In this document: positions 33,501 to 41,299 of the stretch, in pieces
Numbering within the stretch: position 1 is the stretch's first letter
Layout of the letters: each line of letters begins with the position of its first letter
Source of the DNA: Streptomyces sp. L-9-10
GTDB lineage: Bacteria > Actinomycetota > Actinomycetes > Streptomycetales > Streptomycetaceae
Assembly (NCBI RefSeq): GCF_004151105.1
Contig: NZ_PHRF01000168.1
Location: forward strand, 62,001-126,000
Direction of reading: 5' to 3'
DNA: 64,000 nucleotides
Notes under the pieces: model-generated
Databases searched by the model: none
Told to the model about the DNA's origin: nothing
What the model saw: only the letters and a program-made list of their open reading frames with translations
Position numbers and translations under genes: made by a program

Positions 33501-34203
33501 GCTTGGTGCCGCCCGCCGCGAGCACGGTGGTGACGATGGCGTCGGCCTCGCGCAGGGCCACCAGCAGCTCGGCCTCGGGCGCGCGCAGGGAGGAGACGTA
33601 GAGCGGGAGGGGCCGGGCGTCCGCGTCCTCGATCGCCGAGCACAGCGTCTCCACGAAAGCGGTGTTGCCGCTCATGTGGTGCGCGCGGTAGTAGAGGACG
33701 GCGACGGTCGGGGCCAACTCCCCCACCAGGTGCCCGGGACGGCCGAAGCGGGGCGGCCTGACGCGCCGGTCGAGCCGGCCCCAGGTGGGCGCGGCGGCGG
33801 GCGGCTCGAAGCCGTGGCCGGTCAGCAGGACCGTGTCGGAGAGGAACCGCGCGAGCTGGTCCAGGTTGGCCGGACCGCCGTGCGCGAGATAGGCGTGCGC
33901 CTCGGCCGCGATACCGATGGGGACGGTCGACGCCTCCATCAGCTGGGCGTCGGGGGCCTGTTCACCGGTGAGGACCACGACCGGCCGGTCGCCCGCGAGC
34001 AGCAGGTCGATCCCGTCCTGCCAGGCGCGCAGCCCGCCGAGGAGCCGTACGACCACGAGGTCGGCGCCGTCGAGCAGCGCGGGCAGTTCGTCGAGCGCGA
34101 GCCGGGCGGGGTTGGCGAAGCGGTACGGGACGGGCCCGCCCGCCGCGTTCGCCGCGCGGGCGCTCAGCAGATCGGTGTCGGACGTCGACAGGAGCAGAAG
34201 CAT
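30550..34203 (-). CDS. cobN: Cobaltochelatase subunit CobN
   Basis: A 1217-residue protein, full length for CobN/BchH-type large chelatase subunits. CobN with a CobS/CobT-like or ChlI/D-like ATPase inserts Co2+ into hydrogenobyrinic acid diamide in the aerobic cobalamin pathway. Regions recognised include VAVLYYRAHHMSGNTAFVET, ADAIVTTVLAAGGTKPAEAS, YPTKHSRIGNAVGLDTPAS, IHLGKHGNLEWLPGKNAGMS and LYHDP-type IAIYHDPDLPPSHHYLA. The ATG at 34203 lies about 50 bases downstream of a compact cobalamin riboswitch on the same strand, so expression should fall when B12 is plentiful. No ATPase subunits are in this window. Confidence 0.96.
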   Translation of the reverse strand: MLLLLSTSDTDLLSARAANAAGGPVPYRFANPARLALDELPALLDGADLVVVRLLGGLRAWQDGIDLLLAGDRPVVVLTGEQAPDAQLMEASTVPIGIAAEAHAYLAHGGPANLDQLARFLSDTVLLTGHGFEPPAAAPTWGRLDRRVRPPRFGRPGHLVGELAPTVAVLYYRAHHMSGNTAFVETLCSAIEDADARPLPLYVSSLRAPEAELLVALREADAIVTTVLAAGGTKPAEASAGGDDEAWDAGALAALDVPILQALCLTSSRAAWEESDEGLTPLDAASQVAVPEFDGRLITVPFSFKEIDEDGLPAYVPDPERAARVAGIAVRHATLAFRTNAEKRVALVLSAYPTKHSRIGNAVGLDTPASAVTLLRRLRNEGYDFGTEPVPGLESGDGDELIHALIEAGGHDQEWLTEEQLARNPVRIPAADYRRWYGQLPAGLRESVERHWGPPPGEMFLDRSRAGAGGDPDGDIVLAALRRGNLLILIQPPRGFGENPIAIYHDPDLPPSHHYLAAYRWIQAAREDGGFGADAMIHLGKHGNLEWLPGKNAGMSAACAPDAALGDLPLIYPFLVNDPGEGTQAKRRVHATLVDHLVPPMARAESYGDIARLEQLLDEYAAISSMDPAKLPAIRAQIWTLIQAAKLDHDLGLQDRPDDDGFDDFLLHVDGWLCEVKDAQIRDGLHVLGGAPAGDARVNLVLAILRARQIWGGTASLPGLREALGLDESAATRTDADEAEERARALVQAMEDADWDPAAVPGVADGLPEGVAAILGFAAREVVPRLAGTVDEIEHVVHALSGGFVPAGPSGSPLRGLVNVLPTGRNFYSVDPKAVPSRLAWETGQALADSLLTRYRTDNGDWPTSVGLSLWGTSAMRTSGDDIAEALALLGVRPVWDDASRRVTGLEAIPLTELGRPRVDVTLRISGFFRDAFPHAIGLLDDAVRLAASLEEPADANFIRAHAQADLAEHGDERRATTRIFGSRPGTYGAGILQLIDSRDWRTDADLAEVYTVWGGYAYGRELDGRPARDEMETAYKRIAVAAKNTDTREHDIADSDDYFQYHGGMVATVRALKGTAPEAYIGDSTRPETVRTRTLVEETSRVFRARVVNPRWIEAMRRHGYKGAFELAATVDYLFGYDATTGVVADWMYDKLTETYVLDPENREFLQEANPWALHGIAERLLEAESRGMWAKPDPAVLDALRAVFLETEGELEGED

Positions 34204-34251
34204 GCGGCGTCTGGCCTTCCTCGGGGTCCGCGCCCCGGGCGAGGTGTGGAG

Positions 34252-34346
34252 GACGGCGGGAGTTCCTGGCTCGTCCGGCTGCTGCCGGACTCACAGTGGC
34301 GGGACCGCGCCGGGTTCGCACCGGGCTTCCTCCCCATGACGCCGTC
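34252..34346 (-). promoter_or_regulatory. Cobalamin riboswitch upstream of cobN
   Basis: Read on the minus strand, the element opens GACGGCGTCATGGGGAGGAA, continues with CCCGGTGCGAACCCGGCGCGG, and contains the B12-box-like GCCACTG (plus-strand CAGTGGC at 34294-34300). It ends with GAGCCAGGAACTCCCGCCGTC. The 5' GACGGCG and 3' CGCCGTC form a closing P1 stem of seven pairs. The sequence is a compact form of the actinobacterial type. The rest of the 394-base gap to cobG shows no gene and presumably holds the two divergent promoters. Confidence 0.9.
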
Positions 34347-34597
34347 GCTGGCGTTGACGGGCCTGGGCAGACCCGTCGTCTGCATAGTAAGTGCTGAGGT
34401 CACGGGCGGGGGAGGGCGCCCGGAACACGGGCCGGCCGGGCCGACCGGTCCGGCCGGGGGGCAGGAGCGGCCGGATGTGGCCGGGCGGTGGCCGGATGGC
34501 GACCGGGCCGTGGCCGGGTAATGCCAGGCGCGGTGACCGAGCGGTGGCCGGAGAGGCGGCCCGGCGGCGGGAAGGGAGCGGGCGTGGGTGCGTAGGT

Positions 34598-36064
34598 ATG
34601 CTCGCCGCCATGCCGCCCACCTCGCCAACACCCGTGAACCGGGACGAAGCTCCCCCGCGGGCCGCCGTACGGGCCCCGCTGCGGGAGTCCGTACGGGCCC
34701 CGCTGCGGGAGTCCGTACGGGCCCCGCTGCGGGAGCGCGGCGACGCCTGCCCCGGCGCACTGCGGCTGCACACCGCGGACGACGGCCGGCTGGCCCGGTT
34801 GCGGCTGCCCGCCGGACTTCTGACGGTCCGTCAGGCGGAGACGCTGGCGGACGCGGCGGAGCGGCTGGGCGACGGACATCTGGACCTCACCTCCCGGGGC
34901 AATGTGCAACTGCGCGGCCTGGGCGGGAGCTGCGGCGCGGAACTGGCCGGGCTGCTGCACGAGGCCGGGCTGCTGCCCTCGGAGAGCCACGAGCGGGTAC
35001 GGAACATCGTGGCGTCACCACTGGCCGGACTCGACGAACTCCGTTCCTCCGACGTCCAGTTGTGGGCGCGCGAGCTGGACGGACTGCTGTGCGCGAGCGC
35101 GCGGGCGGCGGCGCTCTCCGGGCGGTTCCTCTTCGCGCTGGACGACGGACGCGGCGATGTGGCGGGCCTCGGCGCCGATGTGACGTTGCTCGCATGCGGG
35201 GACGGGTCGACTGTCGTACGTATCGGGGCAAACGGGTCGGGCCTGCGTGTGACCCCCGAGGACGCCCCGCGCGCGGCCCTGCTGGCGGGGGAGACGTTCC
35301 TCACGGTCGCGGAGGCGAGTGGTTCGGGGGCGTGGCGGGTACGGGAACTGCCCGCCGAGTACGGCCGGGGGCTGGAGGCGGCGGTACGGGCGGGGCTGAC
35401 GGACGCCGGGATCGGGACGGAGTACGTGGCGGAGGCGGCGGGGCCGGGGGCGGGTTCGGGCCCAGGCCCCATCCCAGGCCCCATCCCAGGCCCCGTTCCA
35501 GGCCTCGTACCGTCGCCCGACGGGACCACGGCACTCTCCGTCCACGCCCGCCTCGGCCGGCTGACCGTGGCGCCGTGGCGGCTGCTGGCGGCGGTGGCGA
35601 ACGGACCGCTGCGCGTGACCCCGTGGCGCGGAGTGATCGTGCCGGGGGTGGCTCCGGCCGCGGCCGGAGCCACCCTGGACCGGCTCCGTACGGCCGGGCT
35701 GATCACCGGCCCCGGCTCCCCCTGGCACGGCGTCGGCGCCTGCACCGGCCGGCCCGGCTGCGCGAAGGCGCTGACGGACGTACGGTCCGACGCGGCGGCG
35801 GCCGTGTCCCACGGCTCGGGCGGACTGCCCGTCCACTGGTCGGGGTGCGCACGCCGCTGCGGCCATCCGCAGGGCCGGTGGGTGGATGTGGTCGCGACGG
35901 GCGAAGGCCGCTACGACATCTCCGTACAGGGAGACGCCCCGGACACCACCTCCAACGCCACCGCCACCGCCACCGCCACCGCCACCGCCACCGCAACAGG
36001 ACCGGAACTCGCCGACGCGGTTGCGGCGGCACGCACGACCCCTTTGACGAGTTCGACGAGATGA
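34598..36064 (+). CDS. cobG: CobG-like precorrin-3B synthase (sulfite/nitrite reductase fold)
   Basis: About 488 residues from ATG 34598; ATG 34610 is the alternative. CobG hydroxylates and ring-closes precorrin-3A in the aerobic pathway using a 4Fe-4S centre. The protein has two ferredoxin-like halves ([19 protein letters not shown] in the first), and the cluster cysteines are in [13 protein letters not shown] and [12 protein letters not shown]. Odd additions are a threefold VRAPLRES repeat near the N-terminus, an Ile/Pro/Gly repeat ([13 protein letters not shown]) in the middle and an Ala-Thr repeat near the C-terminus. Its stop overlaps the cobH start (ATGA). It is divergent from cobN. Confidence 0.9.
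   Translation: MLAAMPPTSPTPVNRDEAPPRAAVRAPLRESVRAPLRESVRAPLRERGDACPGALRLHTADDGRLARLRLPAGLLTVRQAETLADAAERLGDGHLDLTSRGNVQLRGLGGSCGAELAGLLHEAGLLPSESHERVRNIVASPLAGLDELRSSDVQLWARELDGLLCASARAAALSGRFLFALDDGRGDVAGLGADVTLLACGDGSTVVRIGANGSGLRVTPEDAPRAALLAGETFLTVAEASGSGAWRVRELPAEYGRGLEAAVRAGLTDAGIGTEYVAEAAGPGAGSGPGPIPGPIPGPVPGLVPSPDGTTALSVHARLGRLTVAPWRLLAAVANGPLRVTPWRGVIVPGVAPAAAGATLDRLRTAGLITGPGSPWHGVGACTGRPGCAKALTDVRSDAAAAVSHGSGGLPVHWSGCARRCGHPQGRWVDVVATGEGRYDISVQGDAPDTTSNATATATATATATATGPELADAVAAARTTPLTSSTR
34667..34735 (+). repeat. 24-base tandem repeat inside cobG
   Basis: Two perfect 24-base copies (34667-34690, 34691-34714), each starting GTACGGGCCCCGCTGCGGGA, and a third that diverges at its last bases (to 34735). 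Being a multiple of three it keeps the frame and encodes VRAPLRES repeats. Confidence 0.95.
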
Positions 36065-36723
36065 GCGAGAAGACCACGGTGTCCACACAGCCCACAGGGT
36101 TCGAGTACGAGAAGGACGGCGCGGCGATATACCGCCAGTCCTTCGCCACGATCCGCGCCGAGGCGGACCTCACCGGGCTGCCGGCCGAGGTCTCCCAGGT
36201 CGCGGTGCGGATGATCCACGCCTGCGGCATGGTCGACCTGGTCCGCGACCTCGCCTTCAGCCCCGGTGTGGTGATCCGTGCCCGCGAGGCGCTGCGCGCG
36301 GGCGCGCCCGTGCTGTGCGATGTGGCGATGGTCGCCAGCGGGGTCACCCGCAAGCGGCTGCCCGCGGACAACGAGGTCGTCTGCACCCTCTCCGATCCGT
36401 CGGTGCCCGCTCTGGCCGCCGAACTGGGGACGACACGCAGCGCCGCCGCGCTGGAGCTGTGGCGGGACCGGATGGACGGCGCGGTGGTGGCCGTCGGCAA
36501 CGCGCCGACCGCCCTCTTCCGGCTGCTGGAGATGATCGAGGACGGCGCCCCGCGCCCGGCCGCGGTCATCGGCGTGCCGGTCGGCTTCATCGGCGCGGCC
36601 GAGTCCAAGGACGCGCTCGCCGGACACCACTCCGGCCTGGAACACCTGGTCGTACGAGGACGGCGCGGCGGCAGCGCCCTCGCCGCCGCGGCCGTCAACG
36701 CGATCGCGAGCGAGGAAGAATGA
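36061..36723 (+). CDS. cobH: Precorrin-8X methylmutase CobH
   Basis: A 220-residue CobH/CbiC protein; it moves the methyl group from C11 to C12 of precorrin-8X, giving hydrogenobyrinic acid. Key features are the start [20 protein letters not shown], the catalytic His in [40 protein letters not shown] and [16 protein letters not shown]. It is joined to cobG upstream and cobIJ downstream by four-base ATGA overlaps, so the three are co-translated. Confidence 0.96.
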   Translation: MSEKTTVSTQPTGFEYEKDGAAIYRQSFATIRAEADLTGLPAEVSQVAVRMIHACGMVDLVRDLAFSPGVVIRAREALRAGAPVLCDVAMVASGVTRKRLPADNEVVCTLSDPSVPALAAELGTTRSAAALELWRDRMDGAVVAVGNAPTALFRLLEMIEDGAPRPAAVIGVPVGFIGAAESKDALAGHHSGLEHLVVRGRRGGSALAAAAVNAIASEEE

Positions 36724-38537
36724 GCGCCCGGAACACCACCGATGAGCAGGGCGCGGGAGTCCGGACGGACGCGGACTCGGACGTACGGACGGACGCGGGC
36801 TCGGGAGTCCGGACGGACGCGGACGTACGGACGGACGCGGACTCGGGCGTACGGGCGGGCGCGGACGTACGGACGGACGCGGACTCGGGCGTACGGGCGG
36901 GCGCGGACGTACGGACGGACGCGGGCTCGGGAGTCCGGACGGACGCGGGCTCGGGCGTGGGCCGGCTGTACGGGGTCGGTCTGGGGCCGGGAGACCCGTC
37001 CCTGATGACCGTACGGGCCGTACGGGTCATCGCCGAGGCCGAGGTGATCGCGTATCACAGCGCCCGCCACGGCCGGTCCATAGCCCGGTCCATAGCCGCC
37101 GAGCATCTGCGCCCCGATCACATCGAGGAGCCGCTGGTCTACCCGGTCACCACCGGGACCACCGACCACCCCGGCGGCTATCAGGGCGCGATGGACGAGT
37201 TCTACGCCGAGTCGGCCGCCCGGCTCGCCGCCCATCTGGACGCCGGGCGGACGGTCGCGGTGCTCGCGGAGGGCGATCCGCTCTTCTACGGCTCGTACAT
37301 GCACATGCACAAGCGGCTGGCCGGCCGCTATCCGACCGAGGTCATCCCCGGTGTGACGTCCGTGAGCGCGGCGGCGGCGCGGCTCGGTACCCCGCTCGTC
37401 GAGGGCGAGGAGGTGCTGACGGTCCTGCCGGGCACGCTGCCCGAGGAGGAGCTGACGGCCCGGCTGGCCTCGGCGGACTCGGCGGTGGTGATGAAGCTCG
37501 GCCGTACGTTCCCGACCGTGCGGCGGGCGGTCGAGCGGGCGGGCCGGCTGGCCGACGCGCGGTACGTCGAGCGCGCCACGATGAGCGGCGAACGCACCGG
37601 GGCGCTGGCCGACACGGATCCGGAATCGGTGCCGTACTTCGCGGTGGCGGTGCTGCCGAGCCGCGTTGCCGCGCGTGCCGTACCCGGGTCGGCGGAGGAA
37701 TCGGCGGAGGAATCGGCCGACGAGTCGACCACCGAGGCGGCTACTGACGCGACCGGCGAGGCGGCCGGTGACGTGGTGGTCGTGGGGACGGGCCCGGCCG
37801 GGCCGCTGTGGCTCACGCCCGAGACGCGCGGCGCGCTCGCCGCCGCCCAGGATCTCGTCGGCTACACCACCTATCTGGACCGTGTTCCGGTCCGCCCCGG
37901 TCAGCGGCGCCACGGCTCCGACAACAAGGTGGAGTCGGAGCGCGCGGAGTTCGCCCTCGACCTCGCCCGGCGGGGCCGGCGCGTGGCCGTGGTCTCGGGC
38001 GGCGACCCGGGGGTCTTCGCGATGGCCACGGCCGTCCTGGAGGCCGCGTCCGCCGACCCGTACCGGGACGTGCCCGTACGCGTGCTCCCGGGCGTGACCG
38101 CCGCCAACGCCGCCGCGGCCCGGGTCGGCGCGCCGCTCGGCCACGACTACGCCGTGCTCTCGCTCTCCGACCGGCTCAAGCCGTGGGAGGTCATCGCGGA
38201 GCGCCTGCACGCGGCGGCGGGCGCGGACCTGGTGCTGGCGCTGTACAACCCTGGTTCCGCCAGCCGGACCTGGCAGGTCGGCAAGGCCCGCGAACTCCTC
38301 CTGGAACACCGCGCGCCCGACACCCCCGTCGTCCTCGGCCGCGATGTGGGCGGGCCGGAGGAGAGCGTACGGATCGTGCGGCTGGCCGATCTCGATCCGG
38401 CGCAGGTCGACATGCGGACGATCCTGCTGGTCGGCTCCTCGCGGACGGTGACCGCGCGGCGGGGCGGGGACGGGGACGAAACGGTGGTGTGGACGCCGCG
38501 CCGCTATCCGGAGAGCCCGGGAAGCCCGGGAAGCTGA
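36720..38537 (+). CDS. cobIJ: CobIJ: fused precorrin-2 C20- and precorrin-3B C17-methyltransferase
   Basis: A 605-residue bifunctional enzyme. After an unusual N-terminal repeat extension (about residues 13-80, [14 protein letters not shown]-type), residues about 80-320 form CobI ([20 protein letters not shown], then [20 protein letters not shown]). Residues about 345-590 form CobJ ([20 protein letters not shown], then [20 protein letters not shown], then [20 protein letters not shown]). Both halves are SAM-dependent tetrapyrrole methylases of the aerobic cobalamin route, joined by an acidic Ser/Glu/Ala linker. The ATG overlaps the cobH stop. Its last 34 bases overlap the convergent cobK end. 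Confidence 0.95.
   Translation: MSARNTTDEQGAGVRTDADSDVRTDAGSGVRTDADVRTDADSGVRAGADVRTDADSGVRAGADVRTDAGSGVRTDAGSGVGRLYGVGLGPGDPSLMTVRAVRVIAEAEVIAYHSARHGRSIARSIAAEHLRPDHIEEPLVYPVTTGTTDHPGGYQGAMDEFYAESAARLAAHLDAGRTVAVLAEGDPLFYGSYMHMHKRLAGRYPTEVIPGVTSVSAAAARLGTPLVEGEEVLTVLPGTLPEEELTARLASADSAVVMKLGRTFPTVRRAVERAGRLADARYVERATMSGERTGALADTDPESVPYFAVAVLPSRVAARAVPGSAEESAEESADESTTEAATDATGEAAGDVVVVGTGPAGPLWLTPETRGALAAAQDLVGYTTYLDRVPVRPGQRRHGSDNKVESERAEFALDLARRGRRVAVVSGGDPGVFAMATAVLEAASADPYRDVPVRVLPGVTAANAAAARVGAPLGHDYAVLSLSDRLKPWEVIAERLHAAAGADLVLALYNPGSASRTWQVGKARELLLEHRAPDTPVVLGRDVGGPEESVRIVRLADLDPAQVDMRTILLVGSSRTVTARRGGDGDETVVWTPRRYPESPGSPGS
36757..36958 (+). repeat. Degenerate in-frame tandem repeat in cobIJ 5' region
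   Basis: About 200 bases built from alternating blocks such as GTACGGACGGACGCGGACTC and GGGCGTACGGGCGGGCGCG. They encode about 67 residues of Val-Arg-Thr/Ala-(Asp/Gly)-Ala-Asp/Gly-Ser repeats before the CobI domain. Typical CobI proteins begin near the [13 protein letters not shown] segment, so this is an added extension. Confidence 0.85.
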
Positions 38538-39409
38538 GCCAGCCACTCCACCGCGTCCTCGACCGTGGCCACCGAGAACACCCCCTCGGGGACGGCCGGC
38601 CGCCGGACGACCACGACCGGTATCCCCGCCTCGCGGGCGGCCGTGAGCTTGGGCGCGGTGGCGGCGCCGCCGCTGTCCTTCGTCACCACGACGTCGACGC
38701 GATGGCGGCGCAGGATCTCCCGCTCGCCGTCGAGGGTGAACGGCCCCCGGTCCAGGAGCACTTCCGTACGGGCCGGGCACGGAGGTTCCGGGGCGTCCAC
38801 GGACCGTACGAGGAACCACACCGCGTCGAGGTGCGCGAAGGCGGCGAGCCCCATCCGCCCGGTGGTGAGGAAGACCCGCGCGCACCGCAGCGCGGCCAGC
38901 TTCCCGGCGGCCTCCGCCAGGGAGCCGACCGCGTGCCAGTCGTCACCGGCGACCGGCACCCAGGAGGGGCGGCGCAGGGAGAGGAGGGGAACATGGGTGA
39001 GCCGGGCGGCATGTGCCGCGTTGCGGCTGATGGTGTCGGCGAAGGGATGGGTGGCGTCGATGAGCGCGTCCACACGGTGCTCGCGCAGCCAGCGCGCCAG
39101 CCCCTCGGCGCCCCCGAACCCGCCGATCCGTACGTCCCCGGGCGGCGGTACGGGCCGGGCGACCCGGCCGGCGAGGGAACTGGTGACACGGAGGCGGCCG
39201 TGGCCGTGCAGGCGCTCGGCGAGCCGGCGCGACTCGGTCGTACCGCCGAGGATCAGCACATGGGCCGGGGCCGGCTTCAGGACCGGGGTCGGCTCCAGGA
39301 CCGGGGTCGGCTCCAGGACCGGGGTCGGCTTCGGGACCGGGGTCGACTCCAGGACCGGGGCCGGCTCCAGGACCGGGGTCGGCTCCAGGACCGGGGTCGG
39401 TTCACTCAT
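38504..39409 (-). CDS. cobK: Precorrin-6A reductase CobK
   Basis: A 301-residue protein from ATG 39409. The enzymatic part starts near residue 49 with AHVLILGGTTESRRLAERL (nucleotide-binding start). It continues with VDALIDATHPFADTISRNAA, RVFLTTGRMGLAAFAHLDAV and DVVVTKDSGGAATAPKLTAA, which are standard CobK/CbiJ motifs. CobK reduces precorrin-6A with NADPH. Residues about 4-45 are a Pro-Thr-Pro-Val-Leu-Glu repeat encoded by seven 18-base units, not found in usual CobK, so the true start could be later. It is transcribed opposite to cobIJ and cbiD and overlaps the cobIJ 3' end by 34 bases. Confidence 0.93.
   Translation of the reverse strand: MSEPTPVLEPTPVLEPAPVLESTPVPKPTPVLEPTPVLEPTPVLKPAPAHVLILGGTTESRRLAERLHGHGRLRVTSSLAGRVARPVPPPGDVRIGGFGGAEGLARWLREHRVDALIDATHPFADTISRNAAHAARLTHVPLLSLRRPSWVPVAGDDWHAVGSLAEAAGKLAALRCARVFLTTGRMGLAAFAHLDAVWFLVRSVDAPEPPCPARTEVLLDRGPFTLDGEREILRRHRVDVVVTKDSGGAATAPKLTAAREAGIPVVVVRRPAVPEGVFSVATVEDAVEWLAQLPGLPGLSG
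39273..39398 (-). repeat. Seven 18-base tandem repeats in cobK 5' region
   Basis: Plus-strand unit GGCTCCAGGACCGGGGTC in seven near-identical copies from 39273 to 39398. On the coding strand they encode a PTPVLE-type repeat in front of the CobK domain. Confidence 0.95.
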
Positions 39410-39442
39410 CGTCGGCGGGTCTTTCCATGACGGGGTCTTTCC

Positions 39443-40564
39443 ATGACTGACGGCGGGAAGGGCGGGCGTGCCGCCCAACTCAAGCACACCGGTCTCCGGC
39501 CGGGCTGGACGACCGGCGCGTGCGCGACGGCGGCGACGACCGCCGCGTACACGGCGCTGCTGACCGGCGAGTTCCCGGATCCGGTGACGATCACGCTGCC
39601 CAGGGGCCAGACGCCGTCCTTCGCCCTCGCCGGCGAGAGCCTGACCACCGGCGACCGGGCCATGGCGGCCGTGGTCAAGGACGCGGGCGACGACCCCGAC
39701 GTCACGCACGCCGCCCTGATCCGTACGACCGTACGGCTGCTGCCGCCGGGCGCGGGCGTCGTCTTCCGCGCGGGCCCGGGTGTGGGGACGGTCACCCGCG
39801 CCGGGCTCCCCCTGGACGTGGGCGAACCGGCGATCAACCCGGTCCCGCGCCAGCTGATGCGCGCCCATGTGGCGGAGGTGGCGGCCCGCCACGGCGGCAC
39901 GGGCGATGTGGAGATCACCGTCTCCGTCGACAACGGCGCGGAGATCGCCCGCTCCACCTGGAACCCGCGCCTGGGCATCCTGGGCGGGCTCTCCATACTC
40001 GGCACGACGGGCATCGTCGTGCCGTACTCCTGCTCCGCCTGGATCGACTCGATCAGACGCGGCGTGGACGTGGCCCGCGCGGCGGGCCGTACGCATATGG
40101 CGGGCTGTACGGGATCGACGTCCGAGAAGACGGTCCTCGCGGCCTACGACCTCCCCGAGGACGCCCTCCTGGACATGGGCGACTTCGTCGGAGCCGTACT
40201 CAAATACATCCGCCGCCACCCCGTCGACCGCCTCACCCTCTGCGGCGGCTTCGCCAAACTCTCCAAACTGGCGGCGGGCCACCTCGACCTCCACTCGGCC
40301 CGCTCCCAGGTGGACAAGACCTTCCTCTCCCGACTGGCCCTGACGGCAGGCGCGGACGCGCCACTGGCGGAGCAGGTGACAGCGGCCAACACGGGCCTGG
40401 AGGCACTCCGCCTGTGCCAGTCCCGGCACGTACCGCTGGGCGACGCGGTCGCGAGACGGGCACGCGACGAGGCACTGCGGGTGCTGCGCGGGGCGCCGGT
40501 GGAGGTGGACGTGATCTGTATCGACAGGGCGGGCACGGTGGTGGGCCGCAGCGATCCCGCGTGA
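39443..40564 (+). CDS. cbiD: Cobalt-precorrin-5B (C1)-methyltransferase CbiD
   Basis: A 373-residue CbiD protein: LRPGWTTGACATAATTAAYT at the start, DAGDDPDVTHAALIRTTV, VPRQLMRAHVAEVAARHG, LGIVVPYSCSA-type GTTGIVVPYSCSAWIDSIRR, and TLCGGFAKLSKLAAGHLDLH. CbiD is classed with the anaerobic route, but actinobacteria with the aerobic set commonly use it in place of CobF. GGGG lies 7 bases before the ATG, inside a near-perfect direct repeat of GGGTCTTTCCATGAC just upstream. It is divergent from cobK. Confidence 0.95.
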   Translation: MTDGGKGGRAAQLKHTGLRPGWTTGACATAATTAAYTALLTGEFPDPVTITLPRGQTPSFALAGESLTTGDRAMAAVVKDAGDDPDVTHAALIRTTVRLLPPGAGVVFRAGPGVGTVTRAGLPLDVGEPAINPVPRQLMRAHVAEVAARHGGTGDVEITVSVDNGAEIARSTWNPRLGILGGLSILGTTGIVVPYSCSAWIDSIRRGVDVARAAGRTHMAGCTGSTSEKTVLAAYDLPEDALLDMGDFVGAVLKYIRRHPVDRLTLCGGFAKLSKLAAGHLDLHSARSQVDKTFLSRLALTAGADAPLAEQVTAANTGLEALRLCQSRHVPLGDAVARRARDEALRVLRGAPVEVDVICIDRAGTVVGRSDPA

Positions 40565-40621
40565 CCGCGCGTGCCTCCGCGCATCGGTTGTACGTCACTC
40601 ACCGGCACCTTTTCGGCACTC

Positions 40622-40648
40622 CTCGGACCCGAATCCGCAAAGTCCGAG
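40622..40648 (+). terminator. Weak inverted repeat after cbiD
   Basis: CTCGGAC at 40622-40628 and GTCCGAG at 40642-40648 form a seven-pair stem with a 13-base loop, about 60 bases after the cbiD stop. It may end the cbiD transcript; it is short, so confidence is low. The rest of the gap to 40804 shows no other gene I can support. Confidence 0.3.
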
Positions 40649-40804
40649 CACGACGAAGGCCCCGAGCCGGACAATGCCCGGAGACAGACGCTGAGCCGAG
40701 GTGAAACCGCAGGGGTGACCGAGAGCGACACGAGAAGTACAAGGGCCGGGACATCCGGTGCGATGACGCACATGACTCATATGGCCGACGGGGGGAATTC
40801 GAGG

Positions 40805-41278
40805 ATGGCATGGGACGAGTGGGAGCACCTGAAGACCGAGGTCACCGCACGGCAGTCGACGGAGATGCGGCTGAACCAGCTGCCGCCGGGCGGCGGGGGC
40901 GGTGGCAATCAGGATCTCGTGGTGCGCCAGGACGATCTGGGCGCCGTGGGCCACGAGGCGTTCATGCTGTACGACCAGTTGGGCAAACAGGCCGACATCG
41001 CCGGCGCGGGTGCTGATGACAGCGGCTCCGGATCCACCATGCGTGCCGGAGCCGAGCTGAAGTCCCGTCACTTCGCCATGGGCTCGGAGCTGGAGAACAC
41101 AGTGAGCGTATGGACGGCCCAGGTGAAGGCGGTACGCCAGGCTTGTGCGCACATCTCCAATCACTTGGACTACTCGGCGAAGGAATACGCCAAGGAGGAC
41201 GAGGCCATCGGTGCCGTATTGCGAGACCGCGGCGGCGCGGCCGTCCCCGTCTCGCGCCTCAACGAGTACTTCACGTAG
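40805..41278 (+). CDS. Small helical ESX (type VII)-like secreted partner protein
   Basis: I chose ATG 40805 (MAWDEWEHLKTEVTARQSTE), with a GGGGGG run about 9 bases upstream; in-frame ATGs at 40763, 40772 and 40781 are possible. The protein has 157 residues, no signal peptide, a Gly-rich loop near residues 28-34 and a strongly helical second half. That half ends ISNHLDYSAKEYAKEDEAIG, which contains Y-x3-E and Y-x3-D, the C-terminal export signal pattern of type VII substrates. Immediately downstream is a WXG-motif protein. Such pairs usually form a helical heterodimer for export. No ESX core genes are in the window. Confidence 0.65.
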   Translation: MAWDEWEHLKTEVTARQSTEMRLNQLPPGGGGGGNQDLVVRQDDLGAVGHEAFMLYDQLGKQADIAGAGADDSGSGSTMRAGAELKSRHFAMGSELENTVSVWTAQVKAVRQACAHISNHLDYSAKEYAKEDEAIGAVLRDRGGAAVPVSRLNEYFT

Positions 41279-41299
41279 CCGACAGGGGGCCAGGACGAG

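Noticed and set aside
31015-34521. Very long plus-strand open frame (over 1100 codons) opposite cobN
   Set aside because: cobN on the minus strand has clear family motifs throughout; the plus frame is Arg/Gly/Val-rich antisense without domains, as expected from high third-position GC.
34667-34735. Repeats resembling a small CRISPR array
   Set aside because: Units are contiguous with no spacers, are in frame inside cobG, and no cas genes are present. The same holds for tracts at 36757, 39273, 48714 and 54326.
36757-36958. Alternative reading that cobIJ starts after the repeat, the repeat being intergenic
   Set aside because: The ATG at 36720 forms the same ATGA overlap with cobH as cobG forms with cobH, and no other start with a ribosome-binding site is nearer the CobI domain. 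Left as the less likely option.
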